This document shows, one piece after another, positions 39,501-47,773 of a stretch of DNA of 64,000 nucleotides (position 1 is its first letter; every line of letters starts with the position of its first letter). A program made the translations under genes and the position numbers. The notes below the pieces were generated by a model, which was not told where the DNA came from, ran no database searches, and was given only the letters and a program-made list of their open reading frames with translations. Source of the DNA: CAVQCX01 sp963775335 (GTDB lineage Bacteria; Pseudomonadota; Gammaproteobacteria; Chromatiales; Chromatiaceae); assembly GCA_963775335.1 (NCBI GenBank), contig CAVZIJ010000003.1:62001-126000 (forward strand). The letters are read 5' to 3'.

Positions 39501-39922
39501 GGCCGATGCCCACCCCCGAGATTGCGGCGCTTCGCGCACTTGCGCCTGCCGAAGCGCGGGACATCATGACCGAGTTCGTTGCCGACAGCGTGCGGCGCAT
39601 CCTTGCCGTGCCGGAAGGTCTCGAATTGCGACCCGACCAGGGCTTTTTCGACATGGGTATGGATTCGCTCACCTCGCTGGAACTGCGCAACGTCCTGCAG
39701 CGGGCGTTCGGCCGGCCAATGCCCTCGGTGCTAACCTTCGATTACCCGAATGTCGAAGCTCTGGCAGCGTGGTTGACGACGGAACTGGTCGGCGTCGCCG
39801 AGGCGCCGGCAGATGCCCCCAAGGGGCTGGAGGCGGAGACGGCCGCGTCCTCCGACGATATCGAGAGCCTGCAGCGAGAGCTTGCCCGGGAGATCGAAAC
39901 ATTCCGCGGGGCCAGCGCCTGA
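30524..39922 (+). CDS. PKS: FAAL-ACP-KS-AT-DH-MT-ER-KR-ACP
   Basis: A 3132-residue reducing PKS with its own loading module. Domains: FAAL ~15-560 (YLQYTSGSTGDPRGVRISHA; GYGLAEATL); ACP Ser614 (DRYGLDSLAA); KS ~670-1090 with Cys838 (DTACSSSL) and both His; AT ~1195-1490 with Ser1283 (GHSLGE) and HAFH, suggesting malonyl-CoA; DH with His1578 (DHRVNGHVITPG) and the DACFQ motif; C-methyltransferase with EIGGGTGATTRHV near 2025; ER with HAGAGATGLAAL near 2547; KR from ~2738 (VTGGLGGLG, LDD); ACP Ser3048. The KR position normally Tyr is His2884. The C terminus has a short coiled coil for docking. The GTG at 30524 is the coupled start; longer starts would run into the previous gene. Confidence 0.9.
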   Translation: MKPGDGVSGEPSERGRTGDDGLAALLLERARQTPDLLALADVTSPEGDVRPVRWADLARHAFGIAETLRGVGQPGDRVLVGLGNGSRFVASLFACFIAGRIAVPVPMPRRGRSTSRLGTIIADCSPVLGLVDTDRLGLAREVHPDLEWLAVEDRAIDALPEVAPEPGSQIAYLQYTSGSTGDPRGVRISHANLIANAQDIAQRVPCDDRSVMLCWLPLYHDMGLVYGTFYPLLAGFPTYLLEPTAFLQQPLSWPRLIAQLGATHSGGPTFSYGLAAERGQDADLTGLDLSTWRVAMCGAEPIHRPTLERFAQVFAPAGFRAEAFGVGYGLAEATLMVTAGAGGLASLDTPEADSPPIVSVGAPAPGTRVRIVDPETLQPCPWDVIGEVWVSGPAVADGFWGRPEESARVFGNRLPDEDGTFLRTGDLGFERDGELGVTGRLKELIIVRGGNYHPHDLERVSETADAALRPHGAVAFGLPGEGSDKLVILQEVQRTSLRKLDAPAAMQAIRAAIAHEAGITPDRILLLRPGAIPQTSSGKPQRRLLRAQYLNGEIKPVAEWQAPKQPDQPSPENAGAADRAALEEWLARRIAARIGLPVEDIDTTAPFDRYGLDSLAATALARDLGEHLGRQVSPTLVYDYPSAAELARHLAGPTTRHAPAATVKAQEPIAILGMAARLPRADDLAQVEHLLFSGIDAVRELPAGRWAQEAERLAAALEEPARSVPITRGGWLDNVDGFDERFFGISAREASFIDPQQRLLMEVAWHALEDARIPPNHLAGRDVGICIGISDCDYRRRAGGASAIDPYLGTGSALSIAANRLSYFFDLRGPSLAIDTACSSSLVAVHEAAEMLRQRRVPLALAGGVNLILGPETSLIFAQNGMLSADGLCKTFDARADGYVRGEGCGIVVLKRLDEALRDGDPIRAVLRGSAVNQDGRSNGITAPNGPAQQEVMRRALAAAACAPGDIGFVEAHGTGTALGDPIELAALDAVYGRSGDTPCPVGAFKSQIGHLEAAAGIAGLVKAAIVVERGTIPANQHFQKPNERLPLDGSRLVPAARPASLTQTAPLAAVSSFGFGGTNAHVIVGPVPERTASRDAESVAPTPPGLLVFSARDRDALRALAQAHTDRVAELGTEDFAAYCRSAALGRSHLPCRAAVVATDGMQAARRLRGWLDGAEDSAVFAGDLAPGAGRARVAFLFTGQGALAAGNGSELLSQQPVFRDAMARADRAARSADIDLLSALRSDEALRHASIVQPMQFAFAHALAELWKSWGITPDAVLGHSLGEYAAACLAGSFDMSEAVHALIARGRLAEQFGPKGAMLAVKANARDIAAVLSEVEVYVAVDNGPQAISLAGAPDAIAEAQERIEAKGLKCTRLDITHAFHHPAMAPVADGLAQHLREVTLREPALPFFSSVTGQRETDAITQPGYWAEQITRPVHFADGLRALSAFGCDLYLEIGPAPVLTRLGGTVLPDRPAQAFIESLRPGQPEPQVLAEALARLYVAGARPDWGAVFRGAGSSTVPLPLYPFQRRRHWLPEQRGARPSASAVPQPLETASRSEAIFAASLDPRTSAYLADHRVNGHVITPGATMISLAAQVGWSVLGRDRSVSLAQVRFVAPLELVENDAQEVQLLTVRDLPGPLELMARQADGEWTCHFTAELGAASETTGAPELATLRAACAEAVDPDAIYAALGRARLDYGPALRKFGEIWLGDHQCLARLETMAASGAGAGPAEIDACFQALGALLPEASTPLVPAFADRIVMGPAVAGGALWCHVAARSEPGADPRFDLRLLVEGAAEPLLSVDGLTLRPLRATPRATAGTTEGLLHQMRWLPEPLRARPEADLESIGTSLFESMDDPANRTLRAEWSALDSALERVSQNLASHVLSELTGRTDHAGMDVEAIGREAGIAPGFERLLARLREMAHEAGPISGAVAAKDPFADLSPAIAESPEMRLLRHLADHIPQVLRGTADPLALLFGEQDGGLAAAVYRGSAGLELMNRLAADGVKTLAEARTGDEPLSVLEIGGGTGATTRHVLDALSGRRVDYLFTDVSAAFLAHASDRFAAQDGFGTAVLDIERDPSAQSLAPAAHDCVIAANVLHATQDLSQTLRHVRSLVAPGGVVMLVEGTQKSGFSDITFGLTSGWWRFTDHDLRPDHPLLSEDAWRSVLERSGFDAVEVVSPRGPDGTPLGQSLILARAAQPARRANWLILADRGGTGRALADALGDQGEVAVLPETPEQALGEGLEKADIVVDLRALDAPAASDIRDGSAALSVAATLGTEAAQLIAAMADRSAPPPRLVLVTRGAEAAGDHAGVPGLAQSVLRGLGRVAALEHPQLHPLRIDLDPMGRPTNVAQLVDEVLREGAEEEEIAFRQGLRMVGRIAALPAPSTLAGTEGKPAPGHRRVLAAEQPGDLSSIRFIDRPEAALPADAIEVAADATALHFRDLLTALDRYGGQSDAALLGTECAGTVTRVGGAVTDFAVGDRVVALADGACSSHVVVPQARAVPLPEGLDPIRAMDCGAYLTAARAFAAAGRVPEQGTILVHAGAGATGLAALHMARRRGLRTMATASPWKWPALRQLGVEAVFHSRNTDFGQGVRAATGGRGVDLIFNSLAGEAIPTGLDCLAEDGIFVELGITGIWSDADVAQRRPDVRYRPINLVEDLKRDPTEIRAMMRNVVEDLAEGRLPGLPKTLFPLDRFGEAFRALQSASRIGRIVIDHRRRAEDGPPIRRSGTYLVTGGLGGLGLVVAEWLVERGARSLVLAGRRAPDAAAERVIAACREAGARVRVAQLDVADRTALSALLNEVGQGPDPLCGLFHAAGVLDDATLLNLDPERMERVLRPKVVGAMDLHQLTRDCALDYFVLFSSAAALFGAPGQAAHSAANAFLDALAVHRQSCGLPAHSIQWGAWGEIGAAARKGAEGPSHLPGLGQMAPAEGLAALDALLVRPGAVSAALEVDWQALDQAYGPRPLLRQLVRPTKDTGPAPQSGPMPTPEIAALRALAPAEARDIMTEFVADSVRRILAVPEGLELRPDQGFFDMGMDSLTSLELRNVLQRAFGRPMPSVLTFDYPNVEALAAWLTTELVGVAEAPADAPKGLEAETAASSDDIESLQRELAREIETFRGASA

Positions 39923-42288
39923 TGACGCCGGGCAAGTCCCAACACCCTCAGCCGGTCGCGGAGCAGTTGCGGGCCTCGATCGACGTCATTCGTCAGCTCA
40001 AGGCCGAGGTGGCGCGCTACCGTTCGAGAGATCGCGAGCCCATAGCCATCGTCGGCGCGTCCTGCCGTCTCCCCGGCGGCGTGGAGACGCTTGAGGCCTA
40101 TTGGTCCTTGCTCGAGGACGGGCGCGACACGGTGCGCGAAGTGCCGCCCTCGCGCTGGGACGTCGCCGCCCTCTACGATCCGAATCCCGCGCGCCCCGGA
40201 AAGACCTACACCCGCCATGCGGCCATGCTTGAGGACGTCGCCGGCTTCGATGCGGATTTCTTCGGCATCGCGCCCCGCGAGGCGGAAGCCATGGACCCGC
40301 AGCATCGTCTGGCGCTCGAACTGTCCTGGGAAGCGCTGGAAACCGCCTGCATCGATCCGCGCGGCCTGAAGGCAAGCGCGACCGGGGTCTTCCTCGGTCT
40401 GGCCAGTTCCGATTACTCGCTGGCGCTCCTTGGCGATCGGGACAATATCGACGCCTATGTCGCGAGCGGCAATGCGCACAGCGCGGCGGCCGGGCGGATC
40501 TCGTTTCTGCTTGGGCTGCAGGGGCCGTCGATGGCGGTCGACACGGCCTGCTCATCCTCCTTGACGGCGGTGCATCTGGCCGTGCAGAGCCTGCGCCTCG
40601 GCGAATGCGACCTCGCCCTGGCCGGGGGGCTGAACGTGCTGCTCGCGCCCGAGTTGACCATCAACTTCTCGAAAGCGCGGATGCTCGCACCCGACGGGCA
40701 CTGCAAGACCTTCGACGCGGCCGCCGACGGTTTCGTCCGCGGCGAAGGCGGCGGGATCGTCGCCCTGCGCCGGCTCTCCGACGCGCTTGAACGGCGCGAG
40801 CCGATCCTCGCGCTGATCGCCGGCACGGCCGTCAATCACGACGGCGCGACCAGTGGTCTCACGGTCCCGAGCGGTCCGGCGCAGGAGCGCGTGATCCGGC
40901 AGGCGCTCGACAACGCCGGCTTATCGCCCGAGGCCATCGGTTATGTCGAAGCGCACGGCACGGGCACGGCGCTTGGCGATCCGATCGAGATGAACGCGCT
41001 GGCGCGGGTCTTCGCCGGCCGCAAGGCGCCGCTCGCGGTCGGCTCGGTCAAGACCAATATTGGTCATCTCGAAGGCGGCGCGGGCATTGCCGGCTTGCTC
41101 AAGGCGGCGCTCTGCGTTGCCCGGGGGCGGATCCCGGCGTCCTTGCACTGGACGCGGCTCAATCCGCAGATCGAGCTCGGCGAAACGCCGATCGAGGTTA
41201 CGGCCGAGGCGCGGAACTGGCCCGGCGAGACCACACCGCGCGCGGCGGGCGTCAGCTCGTTCGGCTTCGGCGGCACGAATGCGCATGTCGTCGTGACGCA
41301 GCCGCCGGCGGCAGAGGAGCCCCAACCCGAGACGGCGGAGATCGCGCATCTCCTGGTGCTTTCGGCCCGCACGCCGGAGGCGCTGCAGGCTGTGGCCGGG
41401 CGCCTGCGCGACTGGCTCGCGGAGGCCGCGCCGGGCCCGGGCCGCTATGCCGATCTGTGCTACAGCAGCCAGCTCGGCCGGACCGCATTGCCGGCCCGGC
41501 TGGCGATCGTCACACCGAGCCCTGACCGCGCGCACGCCTTGCTCGATCTCGCCGCGCGTGGAGCCGGTCTGGCCGGGCAACGAGACGCGCTGGCGGGGAT
41601 CGTCACGGCCAAGCCCGAGCGGCTCGGCGCGGCGACCGATGCGCGAAGTCTGGCCGGGGCCTTCGTCCGTGGTTGCGCGATCGACTGGGTGCACTACTGG
41701 CAGGGCCTCGCCCCGCGTCGCTTTCTGCCATTCCCGACCTATCCGTTTTCGCGCAGCCGCTTCTGGGCCCGGGCTGCCGAACCGGGACAGACGACCGATG
41801 CCCCCCAATCGACCGAGGACGCGCCGCCTCCCGGGCCAGCGGTCGCGCAGGACAGCGCCGCGCGCGCCACGCTAGCGGCTCTCTCCGAGCCCGAGCAATT
41901 GCGCTGGCTCACTGATTATGTCCGCCGCGAGGTCGCGCGCGTCCTGCGCTATGCACCGCCAAGGCTTCCCGATGTCGACGCCAGTCTGTTCGAGATCGGA
42001 CTCGATTCGATCATGGCGGTCGACATGTCCCTCACGTTCGAGGTCGATTTCGGCTTCGAGATCCCCCAGACGACGGTGATCGACCATCCCACTCCCTCAG
42101 CTGTCGCCCGTTACATCCATAGCCGTTTGAACGAGGCGCACGGGGCGGCGAGATCGGCTTCACCGCCGATAGCGGAGCCGTCCGCTTCGGACGGCGACAG
42201 CGAAGCGGCCGAACGCTTACGCCACCTGATCGCAACGATCCGGGCGGAGCGCGCGGCCATCGGCGCCAATCTGCGGGACCCGTTGTGA
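39922..42288 (+). CDS. PKS module KS-ACP without AT
   Basis: A 788-residue protein. Residues ~8-35 form a docking helix (QLRASIDVIRQLKAEVARYR). The KS (~37-460) has Cys210 (DTACSSSL), EAHGTGTALGDP and VKTNIGHLEGG, so it should condense. Instead of AT, DH or KR, ~200 residues of post-KS linker end in WVHYWQGLAPRRFLPFPTYP, the normal post-AT linker. The ACP has IGLDSIMAVD with Ser696. The module must be loaded by an AT elsewhere and leaves the beta-keto group unless a neighbouring KR acts in trans. Its start overlaps the previous stop by one base (TGATG). Confidence 0.9.
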   Translation: MTPGKSQHPQPVAEQLRASIDVIRQLKAEVARYRSRDREPIAIVGASCRLPGGVETLEAYWSLLEDGRDTVREVPPSRWDVAALYDPNPARPGKTYTRHAAMLEDVAGFDADFFGIAPREAEAMDPQHRLALELSWEALETACIDPRGLKASATGVFLGLASSDYSLALLGDRDNIDAYVASGNAHSAAAGRISFLLGLQGPSMAVDTACSSSLTAVHLAVQSLRLGECDLALAGGLNVLLAPELTINFSKARMLAPDGHCKTFDAAADGFVRGEGGGIVALRRLSDALERREPILALIAGTAVNHDGATSGLTVPSGPAQERVIRQALDNAGLSPEAIGYVEAHGTGTALGDPIEMNALARVFAGRKAPLAVGSVKTNIGHLEGGAGIAGLLKAALCVARGRIPASLHWTRLNPQIELGETPIEVTAEARNWPGETTPRAAGVSSFGFGGTNAHVVVTQPPAAEEPQPETAEIAHLLVLSARTPEALQAVAGRLRDWLAEAAPGPGRYADLCYSSQLGRTALPARLAIVTPSPDRAHALLDLAARGAGLAGQRDALAGIVTAKPERLGAATDARSLAGAFVRGCAIDWVHYWQGLAPRRFLPFPTYPFSRSRFWARAAEPGQTTDAPQSTEDAPPPGPAVAQDSAARATLAALSEPEQLRWLTDYVRREVARVLRYAPPRLPDVDASLFEIGLDSIMAVDMSLTFEVDFGFEIPQTTVIDHPTPSAVARYIHSRLNEAHGAARSASPPIAEPSASDGDSEAAERLRHLIATIRAERAAIGANLRDPL

Positions 42289-42310
42289 TCGGCCGCCCGC
42301 CCCGCACCCC

Positions 42311-45300
42311 ATGAACGCCCTGCTCGAAGAGGCCATCCTCGAGATCGAGCGGCTGCGCATCGAGGCAAGGCACGGACGCAAGGCTGCGGCGCTCGCCACG
42401 CCCGTCGCGATCGTCGGAGCGGGCTGTCGCTTCCCCGGCGGTGTGCAGGATCTCGATGGCTTCTGGTCGCTCCTTCTGGCGGGCGTGGATGCCATCAGCG
42501 AAGTGCCGCCCTCGCGCTGGGACATCGACGCGCTGCATGATCCCGATCCCGATCGTCCCGGACATATGTCCTCGCGCTTCGGCGGATTCCTCGATGGCGT
42601 CGACCGGTTCGATGCGGCCTTCTTCAACATCGCGCCGCGTGAGGCGCGCGCTATGGACCCGCAGCAACGCCTGGTGCTGGAAACCGCCTGGCAGGCGCTG
42701 GAACATGCCGGCATCGCGATCGACCGCAACGCACGGAGACCAGGCGGCATCTTCGTCGGCATGACCACCGGCGATTATGGCCACCTGCTTCTGCGCGCGG
42801 GCGGGGCCGAGGCGATCGATGCCTATTTCGCGTCCGGCAACACCGCCAATGCCGCCGCCGGCCGCCTTGCCTACACGCTGGGATTCTGCGGCCCCGCCAT
42901 GGCGATCGATTCGGCCTGCTCGTCCTCGCTGGTCGCGGTGCATCTCGCCTGCCGAAGTCTGTCTGGCGGGGAGTGCGATCTGGCGCTGGCGGGTGGTGTG
43001 AACCTCATCCTGATTCCGGAAGGCAACATCGCCACGTCCCGCGCGCAGCTTCTCGCGCCCGACGGTCGGTGCAAGGCCTTTTCGAAAGCGGCCGACGGCT
43101 ATGTCCGCAGCGAAGGCTGCGGCATGGTGGCGCTCAAACGCCTCGAGGACGCGCTGGAAGTCGGCGACGACATCCTGGCGGTCATTCGCGGCTCGGCCGT
43201 CAATCAGGGTGGCCGCAGCGCAGGGCCGACCGTGCCCAACGGCGCCGCGCAGGAGGCCGTCATCCGGGCCGCACTCGCCAATGCGGGCCTGAGCTCCAGC
43301 GACGTTCAAGTGGTCGAGGCGCACGGCACCGGGACCGCGCTCGGCGACCCGATCGAGCTGCGCGCGCTGGCGGCGACCTATGGCGAGGGCCGGTCGGCCG
43401 CGCGAAGCCTGGCTGTCGGATCGGTCAAGTCCAATCTCGGCCACCTCGAGGCGGCGGCGGGCGTGGCCGGCTTGCTCAAGTCGGCGCTGATGGTTCGCAA
43501 TGGCCAGGTGCCGCAGCACCTTCACTGCGCCGACCTCACGCCGAAGATCGATTGGCGCGCATTGCCTTTGTCCGTTCCGAGCGACGGGCCGACGGCTTGG
43601 CCCGAAAGGGCCGGCACACGGCGCGTGGGGCTCAGTTCCTTCGGCTTCAGCGGTACCAACGCACATGTGATTGTCGAGCAGCCGCCTGCGGCATTGCCCG
43701 CGCATGGCTGGTCGGCGGAGACCAGCGTCTTTCCGATGTCTGCACGCAGCGAAACCGCCCTTGCCGAGCTCGCCCGGCGCCATGCCGAGGCTCTCGGCGC
43801 GGCGCCCGACCGGCCGCTCGCCGATTTCGCCCGCACCGCCGGAGAGGGGCGAGCCCACCACCGCCATCGCCTGGCGGTCGTGTCCAAAGATGGCGAAGAT
43901 CTTTCTTCGGCCCTTGCCGCCTACGCCGATTCGGCAGCGCATCCGGCGCTTCATCACGGCCATGCGGAGAATGAGCCGCTGCTCGCCATGCTCTTCTCCG
44001 GCCAAGGCGCGCAGCGGCCGGGCGCGGTTCAAGGGCTGTACAAGCAGCATCCGCTGATGCGCGCGGCGATCGATGAGTGCACCGACGTGACGCGCGACGT
44101 GCTGGAGCGTCCGCTGCGTGACATCATGTTTGCACCGGCACACGAAAGCGACGTTCACCGCACGCGCCATGCGCAACCCGCCCTGGTCGCCCTCCAGATC
44201 GGGCTCCTGCGGCTCTGGCGGCAATGGGGCGTGGAGCCCGCCATGGTGCTGGGGCACAGCCTCGGCGAGATTGCGGCGGCGCATGCGGCGGGCGTTTTCA
44301 CCGCCCGCGATGCGGTGCGATTTGCGGCGGTGCGCGGCGCACTGATGGACGCGGTCGATCCGCCCGGGGCCATGGCCGCCGCGATGTGTGGCAGTGATCG
44401 GTTGCGTGACCTACTGGTCGATGCCGGGCTCGCCATCTCGATCGCGGCGCTCAACGGCCCCATGACGACGACCATCTCGGGCCCGAAGGAGGCCGTCGAG
44501 GCCGCGATGACGTTTCTTCAGGCAAAGAACGTGCAGTGCCAGCCCCTGCAGGTCTCCCACGCATTTCACTCGCCGCTGATGGCGCCGGTCGTCGCCCCGC
44601 TGCGCGCTTTTCTGGAAGGTGTGTCGCTGTCTCCGCCAGTGCTCCGCCTCGTCCCGGCACTGGGCGGTGACGACGTGCCTCCGGTCGACAGCCCCGAGTA
44701 TTGGTGTCGGCAGGTGCTGGAGCCTGTCGATTTCGCCGGTGCGATCGCCACGGCGGCCGCCTTTGGCGCGAACGTGCATCTCGAGCTCGGTCCGGCGCCG
44801 GTGCTCACCACGATGGGCCGGCGCTGCCGCGGCGACGATCAGGTGCAGTGGCTTAACAGCCTGCGGCCAGACCGCCAGGACATGCAGGCCATGCAGGAGG
44901 CCCTAGCGGCGCTTTACGCGGCAGGTACCCCGGTCGACTGGCACGGTTTCTGGCAGGGTGCGGCGGCACGCCGCGCGCGCCTGCCTGGCTACGCATGGCA
45001 GCGCGAGTCGTTCTGGGCGGGGTCGCGCCCGGCCAGCGCGGCGCGACCGGATGGGCACGACGCGGACCGCCTGCTGCGGCGCATCTACCCGGCCGGCGCA
45101 CGGGACATCCAGTTCGACGGCCTGCTCTCGGCGCGCGCAACGTCGCATCTGGCGGACCATCGTCTCGGGCGGGGCATCGTGGTCGCCGCGGCCACGCACC
45201 TGGCCGCTCTGGTCGATGCGGCCCCGGAGATCGTCGGACAGGCGGATGTCGTGCTCGAAGACGTGGTCTTCCCGCAGGCGCTCGTCCTGGCCGACGATCA

Positions 45301-47773
45301 GGCCGCCCGCATTGCGCTGCGCGCGGCTCCGCAGAGGGACGGCGAGGCCCAGGTGGCGCTTTCGTCGCGTATCGACGGTGGCGACGCACCCTGGACCCTG
45401 CATGCCAGCGGCGCGATGCGCCCGGCTGCGTCGACGCTGCCGCCGGCCACGCCCGCGGAAACGCTCGGGCCGGACGCGCGGGCCGGCACGCGCTTCTACG
45501 ACGACCTTGCGCGGCGGGGCTATGCCCTGGGCCCGCGCTTTCGCTGGCTGGACCGGATCGCGCGCGCAGGCCAGACGGCACGGGCGCAGCTGTCGACGCC
45601 ATCCGAACTAGCGGGCGCAAAGGACGAGGTCTTCACTCTGCACCCGGGCCTCATCGATTCCTGTTTCCAGCTGCTGGCCCAATGCCTGCCCGAGGACACG
45701 CTGAAGCCGGGCGAGCTCTTCGTGCCCTTCCGCATTGGCCGCCTGCGCTCGACGGGGCTCGCCCCGACTGGGCCGCTTTACGCCCGGGCCAGCGTGCGGC
45801 GCGCAGGGCCGGATGGCGCGCTCGTCGGCGACGTGCAGCTTGCCGATGCCTCAGGGGCGGTCCTGTTGGACATCGCAGGCTTCGAGGCACGGGTCGTTCC
45901 GCTCGACGCGCTGGCCGCCGCCACGGTCCCGACGCAGCGCTATCGCATGGTCTGGGAAGAGACCGAGATCGCGCGGGCCGAAGCGATCGGTCGGCGCTGG
46001 CTGGTCCTGGGAGACACCCCGGCGGCAGCGGCTCTTGTCGCCAACCTGGCGCGTCGCGGGGCCGAAGCCCGACGCGCTGCTCCCGCCGAGACCGGGCCGC
46101 TGCTGTCGGAATTCGCGCCCGACCGGATCGTGCAGCTTATCCCAGCGGCCGGCGCCGATCTCGACGCTTCGGCCGTGCTTGCCGTGCAGTCGGAGGGGAT
46201 TTCCCGCGCCCTCGCGCTCGTTCAGCAAGTTCTGGACAAGGCGCCCGAGCTCGACGGGCGGATCGCGCTGGTGACCGACGGGGCGGAAGCGGGCCTTGGC
46301 GGGGTGGGGATCGCACACGCGCCGATTGCCGGGCTCGTGCAGTCGGTGCGCAGCGAACGGAGCGACCTGGCACTGCTGGCTATCGATCTTGCTGCTGGCG
46401 CGACCGACCCGGCAACGGCCGAGGCGCTCATCGACGCGATAGAGGCCGATCCCGCCGAGCGGCGTCGCGCACTGCGCGTGGAGGACGGGGCAGGGGTTCA
46501 CCTCGTGCCGCGCCTCTACGCACAAGAGACGGCCGGGGAGCCCTGGGCCGGCGTGCGCTCGGATGCCACCTATCTGATCACCGGTGGCGGCGGCGCGCTG
46601 GGACAAATCACGGCGCTCTGGCTCGCCGAGCGGGGGGCCGGACGGGTCGCCCTTGTCGGACGCCGTCTCACGCAGGACGATGTGGCACCCCTGGCGGCGC
46701 AGCTGGCCGAACATGGGACGCGATTGTCTGCCTATGCGGTGGACGTCACGGACGAAACGGCCCTTGCGGCGCTGCTGCGGGACTTGCGCCATACGGGGCC
46801 GCCCCTGCGCGGCATCGTCCATGCGGCCGGGGTGCTCGACGACGCGCTGGTCGAGAACCAGACCGAGGAGCGGCTGCTCGGCGTCCTGCGGCCCAAATTT
46901 TCGGGCGCGGTGCTGCTCGATCGGCTCTGCGCCGACGATCCGCTGGACTTCTTCCTGTTCTATTCCTCCGCTGCGGCGCTGCTCGGGTCGCCGGGCCAAT
47001 CTAGCTATGCCGCCGCCAATGCCGGGTTGGACGCCCTTGCCTGGGATCGCCGGCGCCGCGGGCGCCCGGCCCAGGCGATCGCCTGGGGCGCGTGGTCCTC
47101 GGCGCTCGGCGGCATGACGGGACGCGCGAGCGGCTTTGCGGCTCGCATGGCCTCGCATGGCATCGCGCCACTGGAGCCCGCGCCGGCTCTTGCCGCGCTG
47201 GCCCAGGCGATGAGCGATGCCGATCCCGGCCCCGCCATCATGCAGGTCGACTGGGCGCAGCTGGCAAGAGGCGCGGGCGCAGCTCTCAATCCGCTCTGGG
47301 CGCATCTCGTCGGGGGCGAAGCCTCTGGCGGCACGGCGCCTGTCGCCGCCGCCGCAGAGCAGCTTGCGCGGCTTCCGGCGAAAGAACGGCATGCCCGCCT
47401 CGCGGCGCTCGTCAGGACGCATATCGCCGAATGCCTCGCGCTCGATCCCGTCCGGGTCGAGCCGCGGGTCGCGTTGTTCGATCTCGGCATGGACTCGCTC
47501 AGTGCGCTCGACTTGCGCAGCCGGTTGCAGAACGATCTCGGGATCTCGCTCCCCTCGACCCTGGTGTTTCAGCATCCGACGGCTGCGGCGCTTGTCCAAT
47601 GGTTGGCGGGGGAGCTCGACAGCGCCGTTGGCCCTCGGGAGCCCGCGACCGAAGCCGTTCATCCCCTCGCCGCAAGCGCTCCCACACGCGACGAGATCTC
47701 CACCATCGCGGTGCTCACCGAAGAGGAATTGGCGCGCATAGTCGACCGGGAATTTCAGGACTTGCTGAAATGA
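42311..47773 (+). CDS. PKS module KS-AT-DH-KR-ACP
   Basis: A 1820-residue protein. An N-terminal docking helix (LLEEAILEIERLRIEARHGR) precedes KS with Cys203 (DSACSSSL), AT with Ser650 (GHSLGEIAAAH) and HAFHSPLM for malonyl-CoA, DH with His950 (ADHRLGRGIVVAAAT) and Asp1116 (HPGLIDSCFQLL), KR from ~1420 (LITGGGGALG, HAAGVLDD, Tyr1566) and ACP Ser1729 (DLGMDSLSAL). The DH first motif lacks the usual Pro and has a shifted Gly, so activity is uncertain. The LDD stretch suggests B-type reduction. It begins 22 bases after the previous stop and overlaps the next gene by 4 bases. Confidence 0.9.
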   Translation: MNALLEEAILEIERLRIEARHGRKAAALATPVAIVGAGCRFPGGVQDLDGFWSLLLAGVDAISEVPPSRWDIDALHDPDPDRPGHMSSRFGGFLDGVDRFDAAFFNIAPREARAMDPQQRLVLETAWQALEHAGIAIDRNARRPGGIFVGMTTGDYGHLLLRAGGAEAIDAYFASGNTANAAAGRLAYTLGFCGPAMAIDSACSSSLVAVHLACRSLSGGECDLALAGGVNLILIPEGNIATSRAQLLAPDGRCKAFSKAADGYVRSEGCGMVALKRLEDALEVGDDILAVIRGSAVNQGGRSAGPTVPNGAAQEAVIRAALANAGLSSSDVQVVEAHGTGTALGDPIELRALAATYGEGRSAARSLAVGSVKSNLGHLEAAAGVAGLLKSALMVRNGQVPQHLHCADLTPKIDWRALPLSVPSDGPTAWPERAGTRRVGLSSFGFSGTNAHVIVEQPPAALPAHGWSAETSVFPMSARSETALAELARRHAEALGAAPDRPLADFARTAGEGRAHHRHRLAVVSKDGEDLSSALAAYADSAAHPALHHGHAENEPLLAMLFSGQGAQRPGAVQGLYKQHPLMRAAIDECTDVTRDVLERPLRDIMFAPAHESDVHRTRHAQPALVALQIGLLRLWRQWGVEPAMVLGHSLGEIAAAHAAGVFTARDAVRFAAVRGALMDAVDPPGAMAAAMCGSDRLRDLLVDAGLAISIAALNGPMTTTISGPKEAVEAAMTFLQAKNVQCQPLQVSHAFHSPLMAPVVAPLRAFLEGVSLSPPVLRLVPALGGDDVPPVDSPEYWCRQVLEPVDFAGAIATAAAFGANVHLELGPAPVLTTMGRRCRGDDQVQWLNSLRPDRQDMQAMQEALAALYAAGTPVDWHGFWQGAAARRARLPGYAWQRESFWAGSRPASAARPDGHDADRLLRRIYPAGARDIQFDGLLSARATSHLADHRLGRGIVVAAATHLAALVDAAPEIVGQADVVLEDVVFPQALVLADDQAARIALRAAPQRDGEAQVALSSRIDGGDAPWTLHASGAMRPAASTLPPATPAETLGPDARAGTRFYDDLARRGYALGPRFRWLDRIARAGQTARAQLSTPSELAGAKDEVFTLHPGLIDSCFQLLAQCLPEDTLKPGELFVPFRIGRLRSTGLAPTGPLYARASVRRAGPDGALVGDVQLADASGAVLLDIAGFEARVVPLDALAAATVPTQRYRMVWEETEIARAEAIGRRWLVLGDTPAAAALVANLARRGAEARRAAPAETGPLLSEFAPDRIVQLIPAAGADLDASAVLAVQSEGISRALALVQQVLDKAPELDGRIALVTDGAEAGLGGVGIAHAPIAGLVQSVRSERSDLALLAIDLAAGATDPATAEALIDAIEADPAERRRALRVEDGAGVHLVPRLYAQETAGEPWAGVRSDATYLITGGGGALGQITALWLAERGAGRVALVGRRLTQDDVAPLAAQLAEHGTRLSAYAVDVTDETALAALLRDLRHTGPPLRGIVHAAGVLDDALVENQTEERLLGVLRPKFSGAVLLDRLCADDPLDFFLFYSSAAALLGSPGQSSYAAANAGLDALAWDRRRRGRPAQAIAWGAWSSALGGMTGRASGFAARMASHGIAPLEPAPALAALAQAMSDADPGPAIMQVDWAQLARGAGAALNPLWAHLVGGEASGGTAPVAAAAEQLARLPAKERHARLAALVRTHIAECLALDPVRVEPRVALFDLGMDSLSALDLRSRLQNDLGISLPSTLVFQHPTAAALVQWLAGELDSAVGPREPATEAVHPLAASAPTRDEISTIAVLTEEELARIVDREFQDLLK

